A stretch of 29,598 bases of DNA, from NCBI GenBank assembly GCA_044377005.1, contig JBILJV010000024.1, forward strand, positions 1 through 29,598, in the 5' to 3' direction. Numbering within the stretch: the first letter of the stretch is position 1; each line of letters starts with the position of its first letter. Shown one piece after another: positions 1-8,184 of this stretch. The position numbers were made by a program, and so were the translations under genes. The notes under the pieces are model-generated. The model saw nothing but the letters and a program-made list of their open reading frames with translations. It made no database searches and had not been told where the DNA came from. The DNA comes from JABMMZ01 sp044377005. GTDB taxonomy: Bacteria; Bacteroidota; Bacteroidia; NS11-12g; UBA955.

Positions 1-1
1 A

Positions 2-649
2 ACTGGACAAACTATTAAACGTAGCTTTTATGATCATAATACGGGCAAGTTTACAATACCAACTTTCTTAAAACCTAATAAATTAATATTATTTGAGGGT
101 TTACATTCTTTTTATCTTCAAAATCAATTAGATGTTTATGATTTAAAAATTTTTATGCAACCTCAAGAGAACTTAAGGGTGTGGTGGAAAGTAAAAAGAG
201 ATGTAGCTAAAAGAGGTTATTCGCCAAATCAAGTATTGGAACAATTAAAAACTAGAGAAGAAGATTCTGAAAGATATATTAAAAACCAAGCAAATCATGC
301 TGATATAGTGGCTAGTTTTTATAGTATAAATGACATCAATCCATTAGACTTAGAGAATGAGCCACAAATAGGTTTAAAAATTAGTTTTACCAATGGAGTT
401 GGTTTAGATAAATTGATTGATAAATTATCCAAAATAGGGTCTTTAAAACTGGAACACGAGTTTGATAATGCTCATCAATATTTACTTTTTAATGGTAATA
501 TCACTGAAAAAGAAATAGAATTAATCGTCTTTCAATTAATTCCACAGTTGGAAGAAATTGGGGTTTATAATCCACAATGGAAAGCAGATTACGAAGGCTT
601 ATTGCAGTTGATAACAGTTTATATTGTCTTTGAAAAAATGAAAACATAA
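2..649 (+). CDS. Phosphoribulokinase/uridine kinase family protein, 3' part only
   Basis: The reading frame is open from base 2, so the gene begins before the window; 215 residues are visible. The first in-frame ATG at 155 is internal, because family-like sequence continues upstream of it. Visible motifs are YDHNTGKF (substrate-side motif of the PRK/uridine-kinase family), then LILFEGLHSFY (the Walker-B-like strand with Glu-Gly), then LKIFMQPQENLRVWWKVKRD followed by a basic/acidic stretch (SPNQVLEQLKTREEDSERYI), which resembles the family's lid helix. The P-loop would lie upstream and cannot be checked. Members phosphorylate a nucleoside or a sugar phosphate with ATP. The 3' neighbours are a class II aldolase and two nucleotidylyltransferases, so a role in making a capsule building block is more likely than pyrimidine salvage (inference). 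The substrate is unknown. Confidence 0.65.
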   Translation, partial: TGQTIKRSFYDHNTGKFTIPTFLKPNKLILFEGLHSFYLQNQLDVYDLKIFMQPQENLRVWWKVKRDVAKRGYSPNQVLEQLKTREEDSERYIKNQANHADIVASFYSINDINPLDLENEPQIGLKISFTNGVGLDKLIDKLSKIGSLKLEHEFDNAHQYLLFNGNITEKEIELIVFQLIPQLEEIGVYNPQWKADYEGLLQLITVYIVFEKMKT

Positions 650-737
650 CCGCGAATGCCCTAAGATGACTCAAATTTAGTAAAGAAATTAATAGCTTAA
701 ATAAAGTCTTCCTAAAACATTAGTGGTTTTTAAAAAT
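650..737. repeat. Short intergenic stretch with degraded repeat-like text
   Basis: This gap contains the words gccctaagatgac and cattagtgg, which look like decayed versions of the CTTAGTGGC/GCCACTAAG-type words seen more clearly at 1788-1825 and 2612-2661. No convincing hairpin or promoter is visible. I treat it as a remnant of a dispersed intergenic repeat; this rests on resemblance only. Confidence 0.3.
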
Positions 738-1781
738 ATGAAATTAATAACTTCCCTTATATCATTAACTAGTCCATTTGTCAATCGTCCTGACTTAATC
801 CAAGGTCCAGGAGGTAATACGTCTGTTAAAGACGAGGAAGGTAATATGATTATAAAAGCTTCAGGATTTAGATTTGAGGAGATTACAGAAGAATCAGGTT
901 ATTCTATAGTAAATTCCCAAAATATTTCAGACTATTTTTTCAATGTAAAGGTTACTGATAAAACACAAGAGGAGAAACATTCTCTAAAAGTTATTCAAAA
1001 CAATATTTTAAAACAAAGTTCAGGTGAGTTTTATCCAAAACCCTCTATGGAAACTGGTTTTCATGCAGTTTTAGATGAATTTGTCGTTCATACTCATTCT
1101 GTATGGTCTAATTTAATTAATTGTATAATTGATCCTTTTGAATTCTTAAAAAAAATTCAAACAAATACAGGTTTAATAATTGCTTATATACCTTTTGTGA
1201 GTCCTGGTTTTGGATTGTCTTATCTCATTACTCAAGAACTAAAAAAAGCAGATGAATTAAAAATAAAACGAACTCAAATTTTTTTCCTAGAAAATCATGG
1301 CATTGTATCACATTCAAATAATTTAGTCGAAGCTCAAGCCATGTTACTAGAAATTGATAACGCCATTCAAAATCTTTTAGGAATATCAAGTGAGTATCCT
1401 ACGACAGATGTCCTTTTTAATGAAAAGTACTATTCACCCAATAATGATTTTGTTTGGAATTCTATTTTAAAACATCAAGTTGATGAACAATTTTTTAATC
1501 AAGTCTTATTCCCAGATCAAACCGTTTTTTTTAATAACCAAGTCACTTTTTCCGAGGATTCTAGTAAAAAAATAAATATCAATCCTGACAAAGGTATTCA
1601 ATACCATTGCGGAGAGAGAGAAGCTAAATCTATACACGAAACTATGACTGCTTATTTCTTTTTGTTTGATAATATTTTGAAATTGAAGATAACGCCTAAA
1701 TTTGTTTCAAACGAAGAAATCGACTATATTAACAATATGGACATGGAAAAACACCGTAAGTCCTTAATGAAAATAATTTAA
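738..1781 (+). CDS. Class II aldolase/adducin family protein
   Basis: Residues 1 to about 215 match the class II (zinc-dependent) aldolase fold: QGPGGNTSVK near the N-terminus (phosphate-binding GGN-S), KPSMET with the candidate catalytic Glu105, the metal pair His118-Thr-His120 in VVHTHSVW, and the third ligand His187 in LENHGIV. A C-terminal segment of about 130 residues (ending near CGEREAKSIHETMTAY and beyond) is not part of the minimal FucA/RhaD-like fold, so the protein is longer than classical members. I choose the ATG at 738 over the GTG at 723 because MKLITSL leads directly into the fold and ATG is preferred. Family members cleave or form ketose-1-phosphates, or epimerise pentulose phosphates. 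The location between a kinase and nucleotidylyltransferases suggests it builds or trims a sugar-phosphate intermediate (inference). Confidence 0.75.
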   Translation: MKLITSLISLTSPFVNRPDLIQGPGGNTSVKDEEGNMIIKASGFRFEEITEESGYSIVNSQNISDYFFNVKVTDKTQEEKHSLKVIQNNILKQSSGEFYPKPSMETGFHAVLDEFVVHTHSVWSNLINCIIDPFEFLKKIQTNTGLIIAYIPFVSPGFGLSYLITQELKKADELKIKRTQIFFLENHGIVSHSNNLVEAQAMLLEIDNAIQNLLGISSEYPTTDVLFNEKYYSPNNDFVWNSILKHQVDEQFFNQVLFPDQTVFFNNQVTFSEDSSKKININPDKGIQYHCGEREAKSIHETMTAYFFLFDNILKLKITPKFVSNEEIDYINNMDMEKHRKSLMKII

Positions 1782-1787
1782 AAATTA

Positions 1788-1825
1788 GCTACAAAGTCAC
1801 AAATGTTCTATGGTGCCTTAGTGGC
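1788..1825. repeat. Imperfect intergenic inverted repeat
   Basis: The arms GCTACAAAGTCAC (1788-1800) and GTGCCTTAGTGGC (1813-1825) pair at 10 of 13 positions plus one G-T wobble, around a 12-base loop. It lies between the aldolase and the first nucleotidylyltransferase. The words resemble those in the next intergenic gap (2612-2661), so this is probably a dispersed repeat rather than a dedicated terminator; there is no U-tract like that of a Rho-independent terminator. Confidence 0.5.
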
Positions 1826-1834
1826 AAAAAAAAT

Positions 1835-2611
1835 ATGAAAATCATCATCCCACTTTCAGGTCTTGGCAAACGTTTTCAAGATGCTGGTTACAAAGACATA
1901 AAACCATTGATTAAAGTTCATGGCAAACCCATCATCGAATGGGTGGTTAGTATGTTTCCTGGTAACCATAACTTTATTTTCATCTGTAGAGAAGAACACC
2001 TGAAAACGACTCCTTTGGAGTCTGAACTCAAACGTATAAAACCAGATGGTAAAATCATTTCAATAGAAGGCCATAAATTGGGTCCAGTATATGCTATAAC
2101 TCAAGTTTTTAATTTGATAAATGATGAAGAAGAGGTGATTACCAATTATTGTGATTTTTTTCAAGTTTGGGATTTTGAACATTTTGCCAAAACTGTTAAA
2201 GAAAAACAAGTGGCTGGTGCAATTCCTTGTTATACAGGATTTCATCCTCACTTATTACATCCAGAAAATTTATATGCTAGCTGTAAAAAAGATTCTGAAA
2301 GTAATCTTTTAGAAATCAGAGAAAAATATTCATTTGAAGTTGATAAAACCAAAACAAGTCATTCAGGTGGCACTTATTATTTTTCTAAAGGTAAATATGT
2401 AAAAAAGTATTTTCAACAATTGATAGATGAAAAAGTAGCACTCAATGGCGAATTTTATATTAGTTTGGTATATAATCTAATGGTAAGAGACGAACTAAAA
2501 GTATTGGTTTATGATGAAGTTTCAAACTTCTGTCAGTGGGGTACACCTAAAGATTTGGAAGAATATAATACTTGGATGGAGATTTTTAAGAAACTTGAAA
2601 ATAGCCATTAA
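1835..2611 (+). CDS. Sugar-phosphate nucleotidylyltransferase-like protein (first of tandem pair)
   Basis: The 258-residue protein has the Rossmann-like nucleotidyltransferase start IIPLSGLGKRF (consensus G-x-G-x-R) followed by KDIKPLIKVHGKPII, matching the NTP-binding loop and the K-P-L-I...G-K-P signature of sugar nucleotidylyltransferases. ITNYCDFFQ is in the place of the metal-binding Asp motif and GEFYISLVYN resembles the substrate-binding E-x-Y strand. The C-terminal WGTPKDLEEYNTW motif is also found in its neighbour. Enzymes of this group transfer NMP from NTP to a sugar- or polyol-phosphate. The NTP and the sugar cannot be told from the sequence. The start ATG follows an inverted-repeat gap of 53 bases. 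Confidence 0.75.
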   Translation: MKIIIPLSGLGKRFQDAGYKDIKPLIKVHGKPIIEWVVSMFPGNHNFIFICREEHLKTTPLESELKRIKPDGKIISIEGHKLGPVYAITQVFNLINDEEEVITNYCDFFQVWDFEHFAKTVKEKQVAGAIPCYTGFHPHLLHPENLYASCKKDSESNLLEIREKYSFEVDKTKTSHSGGTYYFSKGKYVKKYFQQLIDEKVALNGEFYISLVYNLMVRDELKVLVYDEVSNFCQWGTPKDLEEYNTWMEIFKKLENSH

Positions 2612-2661
2612 GAAACAAAGACACAAAGAAAAAACAAAAAGAGCCTTAGAGCCTTTGTTCC
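2612..2661. repeat. Imperfect intergenic inverted repeat
   Basis: The arms GAAACAAAGACACAAAG (2612-2628, starting directly after the stop codon) and CTTAGAGCCTTTGTTCC (2645-2661) are complementary at 13 of 17 positions. The motif ACAAAG-C-C-AAG is shared with the repeat at 1788-1825. Such CACAAAG/CTTTGTG-rich hairpin-like elements between genes look like a dispersed family. No function can be assigned; an mRNA-stabilising or attenuating hairpin is possible. Confidence 0.5.
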
Positions 2662-2670
2662 AAAAATAAA

Positions 2671-3438
2671 ATGAATAAACCCACCATTCTTATTCCCATG
2701 GCTGGAGCTGGTAGCCGTTTTGTAGAAGAAGGTTACACAACTCCAAAACCCTTATTGCCTATTTTAGGCAAACCTATGGTAGTTAGTGCTGCAAATGCTT
2801 TACCTCATGGAGATAAACACATTTTTATAGTTCGAGATTTTCAAATTTCTAACTTTAATATAGACCAACATCTTTTAAAACATTTCCCAAATTCACAAAC
2901 AGTAATATTAGATCATTTAACTGAAGGTCAGGCTGTTACTTGTTTGAAAGCAAAAGAATTAATCAACAATGAAAATCCTTTGATCATTGGTGCAAGTGAT
3001 AATGGCATGATTTACAGTCAAATAGATTTTGAAGAGTTAACCCAAGAATCTGATTGTATTGTCTTTACATTCAGAAACAATCCAGCAGTTTTAGACAAAC
3101 CTCAAGCATATGGTTGGGTAAAAACAGATATAGAAGGTAATATTCAAAAAATGTCAGTAAAAAAGCCTATCAGTGAAACCCCCATGGATGACCATTCAGT
3201 GGTAGGTGCATTTTGGTTTAAAACAGGTAAGCTTTTTGTAGATGCAGCTGAGCAAATGATTATCCAAAACCGCAGAATCAATAACGAGTTTTATGTGGAT
3301 GAATGTATTAATGATGTCATTCAAATGGGATTCAATGCCAAAGTTTTTGAAGTGGATCACTATATCTGTTGGGGAACACCAAATGATTATAAGACTTTCC
3401 AATATTGGGAAGCATATTATAATAAAGTAAAACCATAA
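2671..3438 (+). CDS. Sugar-phosphate nucleotidylyltransferase-like protein (second of tandem pair)
   Basis: The 255 residues are colinear with the preceding gene: ILIPMAGAGSRFVEEGY (G-x-G-x-R-F loop), TPKPLLPILGKPM, then IIGASDNGMIY in the place of the metal-binding Asp, NNEFYVDECIND (E-F-Y strand) and YICWGTPNDYKTFQYW near the C-terminus. It is a clear but divergent paralogue of the neighbour at 1835-2611, so a duplication followed by specialisation is likely. It resembles proteins annotated as capsular nucleotidylyltransferases. It may activate a different sugar phosphate, or the pair may form a heteromer (inference). The 59-base upstream gap holds an imperfect inverted repeat. Confidence 0.78.
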   Translation: MNKPTILIPMAGAGSRFVEEGYTTPKPLLPILGKPMVVSAANALPHGDKHIFIVRDFQISNFNIDQHLLKHFPNSQTVILDHLTEGQAVTCLKAKELINNENPLIIGASDNGMIYSQIDFEELTQESDCIVFTFRNNPAVLDKPQAYGWVKTDIEGNIQKMSVKKPISETPMDDHSVVGAFWFKTGKLFVDAAEQMIIQNRRINNEFYVDECINDVIQMGFNAKVFEVDHYICWGTPNDYKTFQYWEAYYNKVKP

Positions 3439-3489
3439 ATGACTGCCATTATTGTATTTAGTGTCTTCTCACTTAACGTCTAAAATAAT

Positions 3490-4212
3490 ATGTTATCAAT
3501 CATCCTACCATGCTTTAACGAACAAGACAACCTAGAATTCTTGTTCAACTCCCTTGACCCAGTGGCAGTAACTCATCAGGACTTAGAGATAATTTTAGTC
3601 AATAATGGCTCTACAGATAATTCTGTTGCAGTTTTTGAACAAGAATTAGCCAAACGAAACTGTAATATATTTAGAGTTGTTACAGTAGAAAAAAACATTG
3701 GTTATGGCTATGGTATTTTAACTGGATTACGAGCAGCAAAAGGAAATGTACTTTCAGTTACACATGCAGATAGACAAACGGATCCAATGGATGTTTTAAA
3801 AGCATTCAAAATCTATAAAGAACAAATAAATCAAACTAAAAATGAAATACTTGTAAAAGGTTTTCGTAAAAATCGGAAACCCATAGAAGCTTTCTTTTCA
3901 TGGGGAATGGGTTTGTTATCGAGTTTAGCATTAGGAACAAGACTTACCGAAATCAATGCACAACCTAAATTATTCAGTAAAGTTTTTTTTGATAGCATAG
4001 AACAAGATGCACCACATGACTTTTCTTTGGATTTATATTTTTTATACCATGCCAAAAACAAAGGACAAATTATTGATTTTCCAGTTTACTTTGCTAAACG
4101 AGTTGCTGGAGAAGCCAAAGGAGGCAGCGGCAGTAGTTGGAAAGTCCGATGGAAATTAATGAAAAGAATCTTTAAGTATATCTTTGAATTAAGAAAAAAA
4201 ATTAGAAGATAA
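3490..4212 (+). CDS. GT2 family glycosyltransferase, dolichyl-phosphate-mannose-synthase-like
   Basis: The GT-A fold begins at once: MLSIILPCFNEQDNLEFL, then IILVNNGSTDNS (nucleotide-binding strand with Asp) and NIGYGYGILTGLRAAKG, which is typical of the DPM1/undecaprenyl-phosphate sugar transferase group. The metal motif, usually D-A-D, reads His92-Ala-Asp94 followed by RQTDP. The 240 residues end in a basic tail (RWKLMKRIFKYIFELRKKIRR) and carry no obvious transmembrane pair. Such enzymes often load a sugar onto a lipid phosphate carrier, which a GT-C enzyme then uses; the next gene is a GT-C-like membrane protein, so the two may work together (inference). Confidence 0.8.
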   Translation: MLSIILPCFNEQDNLEFLFNSLDPVAVTHQDLEIILVNNGSTDNSVAVFEQELAKRNCNIFRVVTVEKNIGYGYGILTGLRAAKGNVLSVTHADRQTDPMDVLKAFKIYKEQINQTKNEILVKGFRKNRKPIEAFFSWGMGLLSSLALGTRLTEINAQPKLFSKVFFDSIEQDAPHDFSLDLYFLYHAKNKGQIIDFPVYFAKRVAGEAKGGSGSSWKVRWKLMKRIFKYIFELRKKIRR

Positions 4213-4280
4213 CAACAAAAAGTTAGGTCATAAAGAAAACACATTTTGCTTTTTTTTGCCTTATTGGTAATAATAAAATA
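4213..4280. repeat. Intergenic stretch with decayed repeat words
   Basis: This gap contains gccttattgg (4258-4267), one base different from gccttagtgg in the hairpin at 1813-1825, and the upstream words ggtcataaag, which pair poorly with it. There is also a T-rich run around 4250. It seems to be an eroded copy of the same intergenic element. No gene or clear promoter is seen. Confidence 0.3.
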
Positions 4281-5876
4281 ATGAAAAAATTCATTCAATC
4301 ACAGCTTGTAGAAATAGTATTTAGTATTTTATTTTTGACAATTTCAGTATTGCTCAATCTTCAATTTTTAGAGGGTGCCAATATCAACCAAGCAATTGCA
4401 GGTCATGACGAGTATTTAACGATTCGTGAGGTATATAGTATTCTAAATCCTTTAAGTTGGAAACACTTTATTTTGGCAATTATTGGCGGTGATATATTGT
4501 ATTATGGCAGAGTGATGTTTTATACAGATGCATTTTTTGCATGGCTTCCATTTAAGATTTGGGGATTAAGCGGAATGGTTTTTGCCATTCGTATGATACA
4601 TTCACTTTGGATTTTGATTAGCTTTTTGATAATGAATCATCTATTTATCAAGAAGAAATTCAATCAATTTTTGTTTCTTTTTGGAAGTTTTGGGGTAATG
4701 TATTCATTGTATTATATTCAATTGCCCAAACCCGAACCGCTTCAATTGTTTTTTATCGTAATGTTTTTGAGGGGATTGTTTAAAAACAATTATTTGCCCA
4801 ATAAATATTTTATTTGGTTAGGATTGGCTTTTGCCGTAAAAATAAATATCTTACTTATATTACCATTTGTTTTCCTAATTCCTTTCTATATTCATATAAA
4901 ATTGGGGCTACAAAAATTGGTTTTATTAAAATTCAAGATGTTGTTATGGTTTTTTGTGGGGTTTTTTACAGGAATTCCATGTTTATTATTAACACCCATT
5001 CAACCAGTTTTTTTACAAACCTATTTGCATAAAACAATATTTGGTACTCGAAAAACATATGATGATTCAAATTTGGGTTTTATAGAGTGGCTAGAATCTG
5101 GTTTAGGTGGACATTACATAGGCTCACATTTTTTAGCTTATATATTCATATTATTAGCTCTAACAATTGTAATTTACACTATTTATAAGTATTTGAAAAG
5201 TAGAGATAGTAGGTTTTTTAAAGTATTTATAATTCTTTCAATTGGTTTAATTTTAATGCTATCGGTCATGTTTTTAACCAAAAGACTTTGGCCTCATTAT
5301 CTTTGGACAGGATTTGTGTTAATTTGGTTAAGTTTAATTTATTTCAGTGAACTAGAGATTCAAGTCATCTTTAAAAAAATTTTATTTTATTTTATTTTAC
5401 TTTTTTTTGGCTTTTCAATTTTTACTTTTTTCAACAAAGTTTTACCAGAATTTTTGAAGAGAGAAATCACAAATGAAAATATTAAATTGAAAAGTGATTC
5501 TAAACATTTGTATCAATATTTAGAAGCAAATGAAAAATACAAAGAAATAGGTTTAGATGGAACGGTATATTTTCCGTACCGTCATTTTATTCACGAAAGC
5601 CCCTATCATCCATTTGCAACCGAAAGACCTAAAACAGCTACTCAAATCTTCAAATTGCATTCAGATCATCCAAGTAAAATATGGGATAATAGCGATGCAG
5701 TTGTATTTTACAAATACCATCCATCACTGGATAGATGCAATCAAACAAACGAGGAGTATCTTTATCCTAATGAAAAAGAACTTTATGAGTTGTTTTTAAA
5801 CAAAACACAAACAGTATTTCAGAAAGATACCACTATAGGTGTTTATCAAGTTTATAAACGAATTAAACCATTATGA
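4281..5876 (+). CDS. Polytopic membrane protein, GT-C-type glycosyltransferase candidate
   Basis: The 531 residues form about ten hydrophobic segments, starting with one at residues 10-30, followed by a long loop carrying GHDEYLTIREVYS. A D-E pair in the first extracytoplasmic loop is the hallmark of GT-C enzymes (PMT/ArnT-like, GT39/GT83), which use polyprenyl-phosphate sugars. A soluble C-terminal part of roughly 130 residues (about 400-531) follows, as in many GT-C proteins. The DPM1-like GT2 immediately upstream would provide a lipid-linked donor. The stop codon overlaps the next start (ATGA), indicating translational coupling. An oligosaccharide polymerase with a similar topology cannot be excluded. 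Confidence 0.6.
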   Translation: MKKFIQSQLVEIVFSILFLTISVLLNLQFLEGANINQAIAGHDEYLTIREVYSILNPLSWKHFILAIIGGDILYYGRVMFYTDAFFAWLPFKIWGLSGMVFAIRMIHSLWILISFLIMNHLFIKKKFNQFLFLFGSFGVMYSLYYIQLPKPEPLQLFFIVMFLRGLFKNNYLPNKYFIWLGLAFAVKINILLILPFVFLIPFYIHIKLGLQKLVLLKFKMLLWFFVGFFTGIPCLLLTPIQPVFLQTYLHKTIFGTRKTYDDSNLGFIEWLESGLGGHYIGSHFLAYIFILLALTIVIYTIYKYLKSRDSRFFKVFIILSIGLILMLSVMFLTKRLWPHYLWTGFVLIWLSLIYFSELEIQVIFKKILFYFILLFFGFSIFTFFNKVLPEFLKREITNENIKLKSDSKHLYQYLEANEKYKEIGLDGTVYFPYRHFIHESPYHPFATERPKTATQIFKLHSDHPSKIWDNSDAVVFYKYHPSLDRCNQTNEEYLYPNEKELYELFLNKTQTVFQKDTTIGVYQVYKRIKPL

Positions 5877-7102
5877 TTTGTTATTTTGTTGATGAAATTC
5901 AGTCATCTTTTGTAATTAACGATATTAAAAGAATTGCAAAAAAGTATGAGAAAGTTATTTTGTTTTCAGTAGAAAAATTGGAGAATAAAGAAGCATTACC
6001 TAATAATATAATAGTTTTTGAAGAATTTATAGATTGGAATAATTATAAACCACTAAGAATTCTTTCCAGTAACCTTTTTAACATTTTAAGTATTTATTTC
6101 AAAGAATGTATTACCCTAAAAAAAATTCTTCATTTTAAAAAATCCATTGCATTACTTTCGTCTAATATTTTTAAAGCAGAATGCATTATTAAAAAGTTGA
6201 ACTCAATCAATGTACCCTCACCCTTATATCCTAAATCCAAACCTCTAATTGGATACTCTTTTTGGTTCTATGATAGTATTTATTTAGCATGGCTGAAGAA
6301 AAAACATAGACTAGAAAAAGCCATAAGTAGAGCACATGGGGGAGATTTATTTGAAGAAAGAGGCTCTTTAGGTAATATTTTATTCAGAAATTTTCAATTT
6401 AAATACTTAGACCAAGTTTATTCTGTCTCAAAATCTGGAGAAATTTATTTAAAAAATAAATACCCCTTTTTTCCTAATAAAATATCAACTTCATATTTAG
6501 GGAGTCAAGACTATGGTTTTAATGAGGTTTTTAATAAAAATGAACCGTTTGTGTTAGTGAGTTGTGCTAAAGTAAGAAACATAAAAAGGATACACAAAAT
6601 TTCTGAAATGCTTCAATACATTGATTTTCCGATTACATGGGTCCATTTAGGAGATGAAAACTTGAATGCAAAAAATGATTCAACTATTCCTATTTATTTG
6701 GAAAATAAAAGTAAACTTAGTTCAAGGAGCAATGTGGAATTTATTGCTAAAGGATTAATGGATAATGATGAAATTATTAAGTTTTATCAAAACAATACAG
6801 TCCATCTTTTTATAAGTTTGTCAGAAGCAGAAGGGGTGCCTGTAAGTATGATGGAAGCCATCAGTTTTGGAATTCCAGTTTTGAGCACTAACGTTGGTGG
6901 ATGTAAAGAAATAGTTACTGAAAAAACAGGTATTTTAATTCATTTGGAAACCGAAATGCAAGAAATAGCAAAAATCATAACTGAATTTAAAGATTCACAA
7001 AAAAATACTCAAGAATTCAGAAAAGGTGTTAGGCATTTTTGGGGAATACATTTTAATGCAGAAATGAATTACAATTTATTTTTTAAATCAATAGAAAATT
7101 GA
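5873..7102 (+). CDS. GT4 family glycosyltransferase
   Basis: The 409-residue protein has a GT-B C-terminal half with LSEAEGVPVSMMEAISFGIPVLST (E-x7-E motif) followed by NVGGCKEIVTEKTGIL, the usual GT4 nucleotide-sugar binding signature. LVSCAKVRNIKRI matches the strand and basic residues that start the second Rossmann domain. The N-terminal half (ICYFVDEIQ to about residue 200) is divergent, as expected for the acceptor side. It starts inside the ATGA overlap with the membrane protein and ends in a TTGA overlap with the next gene. Donor and acceptor are unknown; retaining transfer is expected for GT4. Confidence 0.82.
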   Translation: MICYFVDEIQSSFVINDIKRIAKKYEKVILFSVEKLENKEALPNNIIVFEEFIDWNNYKPLRILSSNLFNILSIYFKECITLKKILHFKKSIALLSSNIFKAECIIKKLNSINVPSPLYPKSKPLIGYSFWFYDSIYLAWLKKKHRLEKAISRAHGGDLFEERGSLGNILFRNFQFKYLDQVYSVSKSGEIYLKNKYPFFPNKISTSYLGSQDYGFNEVFNKNEPFVLVSCAKVRNIKRIHKISEMLQYIDFPITWVHLGDENLNAKNDSTIPIYLENKSKLSSRSNVEFIAKGLMDNDEIIKFYQNNTVHLFISLSEAEGVPVSMMEAISFGIPVLSTNVGGCKEIVTEKTGILIHLETEMQEIAKIITEFKDSQKNTQEFRKGVRHFWGIHFNAEMNYNLFFKSIEN

Positions 7103-8184
7103 AGACTAAATTATATATAACTGATGAAGGATTTGGTCCTTTGGTAAGGCAAAGTGCTGTTTTTAAAGAATTAAGTTCTCTAATTCCCTCATTGGACGTT
7201 TTAATTCAAACACAAAGACATATAGAAGATGCTAAGAGAATCATACCTGGTATAGAGTATCAAAATAAATTCAATAACATTATTTGGCATAAAACCGATA
7301 AAGGGACTCCAGATCGTGAAAAAATTGAAGAATATTACAAAGGATACAATCAATTATCGGATGAATACATTTTAAAGGAACTAGAAGAGAATAATCAAGT
7401 TGACTTTATTATTTCAGATTTTGTTTATGAAGCATTTGAAATTGCAAACAAAATTAATATTCCTTCTTTTGGTATTGCACATTTTACTTGGGATTGGTTT
7501 TTTAGTAAATTTTATCCGCCTGCTATAAATCATGATGTAATTTATAAAATGATGAAAAGGGCAATGTTGGCAGATGTGTTATTTTTTCCACCATATACAC
7601 CTAAAGAAATTATTCAATTTTATGGAAAAAAAGTGGTTGAAGTGCCTTTAATTGTTAGGCATCACACACCTATTGCTAAAAAATTGGACAAGAATAAAAA
7701 ACATGTTTTATTCATTGATAGTGGCTCAGGTGTCAATAAAATAGCAATGGAAACTATTGCCAAACATTTGCATTTGTTCAAAAATTATCAGTTTTATTTA
7801 CCTGAAAAATTAAATAAAGTTGCAGATAATATCACTTTGATACCTGAGTCTGAATTGTTACTAGATTATATTTCAAGTATGGATTTGGTAGTGGGAAGAG
7901 CAGGTTTTAATACTATTTCAGAATGCATAGCTTGCAGGACACCTATGCTTTTATTTGGAGAAACCTTAAATCCAGAAATGAGAGAAAACAAGTTTTTTGT
8001 TAAAGAAGATGGATTGGGTTCTTTTACAAGCTTAGAAAAACTAGTTGAAAACACAGAAAAAGTTTTAAACGATTTTTTTGAAGGGGAATACGACATCATT
8101 AATAGAAACATGTTGGCACATAATTATAGAACAGATGGTGCTAAAGTAATTGCAGAAATTATAGCAGAAACGGTATGCAAATAG
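7099..8184 (+). CDS. MurG-like GT-B glycosyltransferase
   Basis: The start is TTG at 7099, which overlaps the TGA of the previous gene; translation from it gives MKTKLYITDEGFGPLVRQ, a glycine-rich first loop like that of MurG/GT1/GT28 proteins. The C-terminal half has MDLVVGRAGFNTISECIACRTPMLLFGE, the classic R-A-G-x-x-T-x-x-E signature binding the nucleotide sugar. At 361 residues it has the usual MurG/PseG length. PseG-type nucleotide-sugar hydrolases share this C-terminal half and would fit a nonulosonic acid locus, but the N-terminal loop lacks the PseG-like R-x-D...G-x-G-H-x-x-R motif, so I favour a transferase. It overlaps the next gene by ten bases. Confidence 0.68.
   Translation: MKTKLYITDEGFGPLVRQSAVFKELSSLIPSLDVLIQTQRHIEDAKRIIPGIEYQNKFNNIIWHKTDKGTPDREKIEEYYKGYNQLSDEYILKELEENNQVDFIISDFVYEAFEIANKINIPSFGIAHFTWDWFFSKFYPPAINHDVIYKMMKRAMLADVLFFPPYTPKEIIQFYGKKVVEVPLIVRHHTPIAKKLDKNKKHVLFIDSGSGVNKIAMETIAKHLHLFKNYQFYLPEKLNKVADNITLIPESELLLDYISSMDLVVGRAGFNTISECIACRTPMLLFGETLNPEMRENKFFVKEDGLGSFTSLEKLVENTEKVLNDFFEGEYDIINRNMLAHNYRTDGAKVIAEIIAETVCK

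Noticed and set aside
155..157. ATG at 155 as the start of the kinase-like gene
   Set aside because: The frame is open upstream to base 2 and carries family motifs (YDHNTGKF, EGLHSFY), so the gene begins outside the window.
723..737. GTG start at 723 for the class II aldolase
   Set aside because: The in-frame ATG at 738 leads directly into the fold, and the five extra residues (VFKNM-type) add nothing family-like.
7099..8184. PseG-type nucleotide-sugar hydrolase of a pseudaminic acid pathway
   Set aside because: The C-terminal half fits, but the N-terminal motif of PseG is missing, and no PseB, PseC or PseH is seen.
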